DNA of 35,270 nucleotides from CAZCYE01 sp964502775. Lineage in GTDB: Bacteria; Actinomycetota; Acidimicrobiia; IMCC26256; PALSA-555. The stretch lies in assembly GCA_964502775.1 (NCBI GenBank), contig CAZCYE010000004.1:1-35270 (forward strand). Reading direction: 5' to 3'. The position numbers were made by a program, and so were the translations under genes. The notes under the pieces are model-generated. The model searched no databases. It was given only the letters and a program-made list of their open reading frames with translations, and was not told the DNA's origin. This document shows positions 31,658 through 35,270 of this stretch, one piece after another. Each line of letters begins with the position of its first letter. Positions within the stretch are counted from its first letter, which is position 1.

Positions 31658-32006
31658 CGTTCACCTCGAACTCATTGGCCCAACCGATGGTGATTCGCCG
31701 GCGACCGGCGCCTGGGCCAACGCAGCCGAACTGTCTGTCATTCCCGCACGGCCCGACTGTTGGCGCCCGCCGCGAGAACTCGCCATCATGAAGCACGATA
31801 CCGGTACGGCGCACGGGAGGGCTCCCGACGGGAGGCGTGGCGGTCGCGGGTCACCAACGTTGTCACCAGTGGAAGCCGGATCAGCGAGTCTCGGCGGAAG
31901 TGATGGTCTCGACGGAAAGGTTCGCACTGGTTTGCGATGACGTTCGGCCGGTGCAACGGTCATTCCCGGTACAGGCCCCGAAGACGTCGACCACAGGAGC
32001 AGTGTC
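31658..32006. other. 349-bp divergent intergenic region between pirin and PhnB-like genes
   Basis: No supported gene. It holds two small perfect inverted repeats, CGCCGG/CCGGCG around CGA (31696-31710) and GGGAG/CTCCC around 31816-31827, and the SD of the PhnB-like gene at its right end. No convincing -35/-10 pair was found for either flanking gene. Confidence 0.5.
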
Positions 32007-32480
32007 ATGCCTCGGATCACTCCCAACCTCTGGTTCGACACCGAGAGCAAGGAGGCCGCCGAGTTCTACGTCTCGGTGTTCCCGAACTCGGAGATCACGA
32101 CCGTCTCCTACTACGGCGAGGCTGGTCCGCGCCCGGCCGGCACCGTGTTGACCGTCGACTTCGTGCTCGACGGCCAGCGGTTCACCGCGATCAACGGCGG
32201 GCCCCAGTTCACCTTCGACGAGGCGATCTCGCTGCTGATCAACTGCGCCGACCAGGACGAGGTCGACTACTACTGGGCCAAGCTCACCGAGGGTGGTGAG
32301 GAGAGCCAGTGCGGATGGCTGAAGGACCGGTACGGCTTGTCCTGGCAGGTCGTTCCGGCCGGTATGGAGGAGCTGATGACCGATCCGGACCCGGGACGCG
32401 CTCAACGAGCCATGAAGGCGATGCTCGGGATGAAGAAGCTCGACGTGGCCGCGCTCTATGCGGCCGCCGACCAGGCCTAA
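32007..32480 (+). CDS. PhnB-like VOC family protein (PF06983 type)
   Basis: This 157-residue protein starts PRITPNLWFDTESKEAAEFYVSVFPNSEI, the standard opening of PhnB-like (3-demethylubiquinone-9 3-methyltransferase-named) glyoxalase-fold proteins. DGQRFTAINGGPQFTFDEAISLLINC and GGEESQCGWLKDRYGLSWQVVP (about 95-116), followed by the helical end PGRAQRAMKAMLGMKKLDV, complete the family pattern. The Pfam name is misleading; these proteins have the VOC fold and unknown substrates. The ATG has an SD AGGAG 7 nt upstream. It converges with the desaturase gene, 4 bp between the stops. Confidence 0.88.
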   Translation: MPRITPNLWFDTESKEAAEFYVSVFPNSEITTVSYYGEAGPRPAGTVLTVDFVLDGQRFTAINGGPQFTFDEAISLLINCADQDEVDYYWAKLTEGGEESQCGWLKDRYGLSWQVVPAGMEELMTDPDPGRAQRAMKAMLGMKKLDVAALYAAADQA

Positions 32481-32484
32481 CGGC

Positions 32485-33477
32485 TCATCGCCGGGCGTCA
32501 CGCGCCCGGGTCACGTCCAATCGGCGCAGGGTGAGCCGGTCGGGTGTCGGCCAGCGAACCTTCGTCGCCCAACCCAGTCGTTCGAACATGCGGATGACCG
32601 CCGCCGAGCTATCGACCTGGTACCGGTCCACGCCGTGGCGCGCCAGCCTCGGGAAGGCGTGGTGCGCGTTGTGCCACGACTCTCCCATCGACAACAGCGC
32701 GAGCGAGGCGACGTTCCGACTCCTGTCCTGGCTTCGGTAGGGGTGCGTGCCGAACGTGTGACACAAGGAATTGATCGCCCAAGACATGTGGTGGAAGAGA
32801 CCAACGCGCAGCACACCCGCCCACAGGAACGCCGCGACACCGGCGCCAAAGCTCCCGGTGATCCCGTAGCCGATCGCGAACGGCAACACCATCGTCGCCG
32901 CGCTCAAGGGGACGAAGAGCCGATCGATGACGACCAGATCACGGTCGGCGAGCAGGTCCGGCGCGAACTTCTCGCGGTTCGTGCTCGCGTGCTCGAAGAA
33001 CCAGCCGATGTGGGCGTGGGCCACGCCGCGCAGCCGCGCGAATGGCTGGCCCTTCGGGCGGACCGGCGAATGAGGGTCACCCTCGCGGTCACTGAACCGG
33101 TGGTGGCGGCGATGGTCGGCCACCCAGCCGATCACCGAGCCTTGGAACGACATCGAGCCGAGGATCGCCAGCGCGATCTTCAGCGGTCGGTTGGCCTCGA
33201 AGCCGCCGTGGGTGAAGAGACGGTGGTAGCCCACGGTCACGCCGTGCGCGACCACGACATAGAAGATCACTGCCAGGATCACGTTCCGCCACGCGAACGC
33301 GCCGGCGAGCGTCTGGGCGATGACGATTCCCAGTGCTGCGAATGGGGCGCACACGATGAACAGCGACAGCAGCCGCTGCCACCAGGCGCCTTGAGAAGAT
33401 CCTGATCCGTCGGGAGCAGGCGTCCCCGGATCATCTACCGGAAGAGCGGTAACGGTCCGCTCGAGCTCAATCTGCAT
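32485..33477 (-). CDS. Acyl-CoA/fatty acid desaturase (delta-9 type)
   Basis: This 330-residue membrane di-iron enzyme has the three histidine boxes of stearoyl-CoA-type desaturases: HRLFTH (85-90), HRRHH (122-126) and HNAHH (269-273). Four hydrophobic helices flank them (about 37-58, 66-82, 185-203 and 208-226). It should introduce a cis double bond into membrane fatty acids. The ATG at 33477 follows GAGGTGG and begins just before the polar N-terminus; the upstream reading crosses the palindrome at 33566-33655 and is rejected. The large palindrome 90-180 bp upstream of its start, shared with the divergent GAF-ANTAR gene, may act in its control. Confidence 0.9.
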   Translation of the reverse strand: MQIELERTVTALPVDDPGTPAPDGSGSSQGAWWQRLLSLFIVCAPFAALGIVIAQTLAGAFAWRNVILAVIFYVVVAHGVTVGYHRLFTHGGFEANRPLKIALAILGSMSFQGSVIGWVADHRRHHRFSDREGDPHSPVRPKGQPFARLRGVAHAHIGWFFEHASTNREKFAPDLLADRDLVVIDRLFVPLSAATMVLPFAIGYGITGSFGAGVAAFLWAGVLRVGLFHHMSWAINSLCHTFGTHPYRSQDRSRNVASLALLSMGESWHNAHHAFPRLARHGVDRYQVDSSAAVIRMFERLGWATKVRWPTPDRLTLRRLDVTRARDARR

Positions 33478-33565
33478 CTCCACCTCGCATGGGGCGTCGT
33501 GCGTACACCACCGAGGTCTGGAGCAGTGCAGTTTGATTTGATCCTGCTGCGAACCGTGCAGGTAA

Positions 33566-33655
33566 CCCCAGCATAGCCTCAGGGACACCGGCTCGAGTCC
33601 TCGGTAGTGGCTCAGTTTGACTGAGCCACTACCGAGGACTCGAGCTACGCTGGGG
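33566..33655. repeat. Long perfect inverted repeat with an outer imperfect stem
   Basis: The arms at 33592-33616 and 33620-33644 are 25 nt each, perfectly complementary, with only TTG between them. The left arm begins CTCGAGTCC and ends CTCAGT. Outside these, CCCCAGCATAG (33566-33576) pairs with CTACGCTGGGG (33645-33655) at 10 of 11 positions. The left side carries a 15-nt unpaired insertion (33577-33591). It lies between the divergent desaturase and GAF-ANTAR genes. No T-tract follows on either strand. Confidence 0.9.
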
Positions 33656-33749
33656 ATTGGCGGGCCGTGCGTCGCCCGTCGGCTCAACCCAGACCTCGTT
33701 GCGTCTCGTGCACTTCAACTCGACGTGGCTCAGAGGAAGGGGACGAGCC

Positions 33750-34448
33750 TTGCAACAGGAACAGCTCTTGGAGATTATCCACGGGCTCGCGGATGATCGA
33801 GCGGCGGGGCAGGGCTCGGGTGCCCGTCTTGTCAGCTCCTGCGTCAGCGTCCTCGCGGTCACCGGCGCGGGGATCATGGTCATGGTCGACGGCGGCCACC
33901 GTGGGACCCTCGGGAGCTCCGACGCCGCGATGGGTGTGGTGGAGGAGCTCCAGTTCACGCTGGGCGAAGGGCCGTGCCTCGATGCCTACCGACTCGGCCG
34001 GCCCGTCTTCGAGCCCGCGCTGGCAGATCCGATCACCCCCCGGTGGCCGGCGTTCACGGCGCCGGCGGTGGAAGCCGGCGTGGAGGCGATCTTCGGCTTC
34101 CCGCTCCAGATCGGCGCGATCCGACTTGGTGCCCTCGACGTCTACCTCGATCGGCCCGGTGACCTGAGTGAGGCGCAGCTGGCCGACGCCCTGGTCATGG
34201 CCGACGTGGTCACCCACGAGATCATCGAGCTCCAGGCCGGCGCACCTTCCGAGGCCCTTGCCTCCGAGCTCGACACTTCCGCGAACCTGCGGGCCGTGGT
34301 GCACCAGGCGTCGGGAATGCTCTCGGTTCAGCTCGACATCCCGATCGCGGATGCACTCATTCGTGTGCGCGCCCATTCCTACGCCGAGAATCGGCTCGTG
34401 AACGATGTCGCTCGAGATGTCGTGGCGCGGCGTCTGCTCATCGGCTAA
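33750..34448 (+). CDS. GAF and ANTAR domain-containing regulator
   Basis: From the TTG at 33750 the protein has 232 residues. A GAF domain (about 15-165) includes VLAVTGAGIMVMVDGG, then LQFTLGEGPCLDAYRLGRPVF and FGFPLQIGAIRLGALDVYLD. A C-terminal ANTAR domain (about 175-228; AVVHQASGMLSVQLDIPIADALIRVRAHSYAENR) follows. ANTAR domains bind paired RNA hexaloop hairpins and act as antiterminators; GAF domains sense small ligands. No kinase partner is nearby. The TTG follows an SD-like GAGGAAGGGG; GTG 33708 or a TTG at 33657 are alternatives, so the start is uncertain. The next gene, of the same type, begins 2 bp after the stop or 50 bp after it if its GTG is used. Confidence 0.8.
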   Translation: MQQEQLLEIIHGLADDRAAGQGSGARLVSSCVSVLAVTGAGIMVMVDGGHRGTLGSSDAAMGVVEELQFTLGEGPCLDAYRLGRPVFEPALADPITPRWPAFTAPAVEAGVEAIFGFPLQIGAIRLGALDVYLDRPGDLSEAQLADALVMADVVTHEIIELQAGAPSEALASELDTSANLRAVVHQASGMLSVQLDIPIADALIRVRAHSYAENRLVNDVARDVVARRLLIG

Positions 34449-34450
34449 CA

Positions 34451-35236
34451 ATGGCCGAGCCCCCGAGCAGCGGGCGGATCAACTCGAAGAGGTGGGTAGT
34501 GGCATCTCGGGAGACGATGCTCGCACGGACGTTCGTGGACGTCTCCGACACTCTGGTCGCGGACTTCGACGTCCTCGACTTCCTCGCGGTGCTCGCGGGT
34601 CGTTGCGTCGAGCTCCTCGGTGTTTCCGAGGCGGGGCTCATGCTGGCCGACCCGGAGGGCGTCCTGCACGTTGCCGCGTCGTCGAGTCATACCATGAACC
34701 TCCTCGAGCTCTTCGAGCTCCAGCACGACGACGGCCCATGCGTCGACTGCTACCGAACCAAGACTCCGATTCGCGAGGAAGACCTCCACGATGCCGTGAG
34801 TCGCTGGCCCCGCTTTGCGCCGGAGGCGATCGCAGCCGGCTTCAGCTCGGTGTATGCCCTTCCGATGCGCCTTCGGAGCCAAGTCATCGGCTCGCTCAAC
34901 CTGCTGCGCGCCGAGCCGGGCCAGCTCGACAGCGACGAGCTTCTCGTCGCTCAAGCGCTCGCCGACGTCGCGACCATCGGGATCCTGCAGCACCGCGCCG
35001 CCAGTGAGACTCGGCTGATCGCCGAGCAGCTCCAGTACGCGCTCAACAGTCGAATCGTCATCGAGCAGGCCAAGGGAGTGCTCAGCGCACGCGCCGGCCT
35101 GGACATGGACGAAGCCTTCACGGCCATTCGCCAATACGCGCGCAACCACAACAAACGGCTCGTCGACGTTGCCGGAGCGATCGCCGATCGCAGTCTCGAC
35201 GTCACCACCGTGCTCGGCCGCCCAACCGATCAATAG
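34451..35236 (+). CDS. GAF and ANTAR domain-containing regulator
   Basis: The 261-residue protein has a GAF domain (about 30-180; LAGRCVELLGVSEAGLMLAD, LQHDDGPCVDCYRTKTPI, VYALPMRLRSQVIGSLNLL) and a clear ANTAR domain at the end. The latter contains LQYALNSRIVIEQAKGVLSARAGLDMDEAFTAIRQYARNHN, with the standard A-K-G-x-L motif, so it is a better match to the consensus than the preceding gene. RNA binding and antitermination are the family role. The ATG at 34451 is 2 bp after the upstream stop; the GTG at 34499 has a better SD (GAAGAGGTGG, 3 nt away) and may be the true start, giving 245 residues. The two genes are probably cotranscribed. Confidence 0.87.
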   Translation: MAEPPSSGRINSKRWVVASRETMLARTFVDVSDTLVADFDVLDFLAVLAGRCVELLGVSEAGLMLADPEGVLHVAASSSHTMNLLELFELQHDDGPCVDCYRTKTPIREEDLHDAVSRWPRFAPEAIAAGFSSVYALPMRLRSQVIGSLNLLRAEPGQLDSDELLVAQALADVATIGILQHRAASETRLIAEQLQYALNSRIVIEQAKGVLSARAGLDMDEAFTAIRQYARNHNKRLVDVAGAIADRSLDVTTVLGRPTDQ

Positions 35237-35270
35237 CTGCGCGTTACGAGCACTGCCGTGATGGTTGGCT

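Noticed and set aside
33566..33655. Palindrome as an integron attC site or terminator
   Set aside because: The conserved attC ends (RYYYAAC and GTTRRRY) were not found and no integrase is near. As a terminator it lacks T-tracts and lies upstream of both flanking genes.

Overview
The window is GC-rich DNA (roughly two-thirds G+C by eye), densely coded on both strands, and reads as a chromosomal segment of an actinobacterium. Support comes from GTG/TTG starts, many genes that appear to be translated leaderless (a TANNNT box 6-8 nt before the start codon), an LPXTG wall-anchor substrate, a mycothiol-type TIGR03086 protein, two GAF-ANTAR regulators and a KimA-like K+ carrier. Class Acidimicrobiia is a plausible guess but the sequence alone does not prove it. 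No rRNA, tRNA, CRISPR, insertion sequence or phage gene was seen.

Layout. 1-601: end of a membrane transporter and a small PH-like protein. 677-21554: a Wzx/Wzy-type surface polysaccharide locus in short transcription units that switch strand often. It holds a DUF4012 membrane protein, a small LPXTG protein with a structured leader, the initiating polyprenyl glycosylphosphotransferase, a WecB/TagA/CpsF transferase, three GT4 and two GT2 glycosyltransferases, a kinase-less Wzz-like protein, an O-antigen ligase/polymerase, a Wzx flippase and a secreted lipoprotein of unknown family. It ends in a sugar-nucleotide cassette: glucose-1-phosphate cytidylyltransferase, CDP-glucose 4,6-dehydratase, C-methyltransferase and RmlC-like epimerase on the minus strand. 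Divergent from it are a perosamine-synthase-like aminotransferase and a 2-oxoglutarate/Fe(II) oxygenase. 21875-24995: a secreted HEAT-repeat protein, a TIGR03086 protein and a MetE-like enzyme. 25056-29317: a KimA-like K+ transporter fused to an OB-fold, divergent from a shortened KdpD-like kinase and a KdpE-like regulator. 29364-35236: a secreted protein of unknown function, a pirin, a PhnB-like protein, an acyl-CoA desaturase, a 25-bp-arm perfect palindrome, and two tandem GAF-ANTAR genes.

How the genes fit together. The polysaccharide genes supply initiation, chain extension, export, polymerisation and length control of a repeat-unit glycan. The cassette at 15872-21554 is predicted to make a CDP-linked, C-methylated 6-deoxyhexose. 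Its 4-keto group could be transaminated by the neighbouring aminotransferase, and a hydroxylation by the oxygenase is possible. That combination is the best candidate for an undescribed pathway here. The potassium block looks like a Kdp-type two-component system placed next to a KimA carrier in place of the KdpFABC pump.

Main limits: starts are inferred from overlaps, SD sequences and -10 boxes. Family calls come from motif recognition without any database search.
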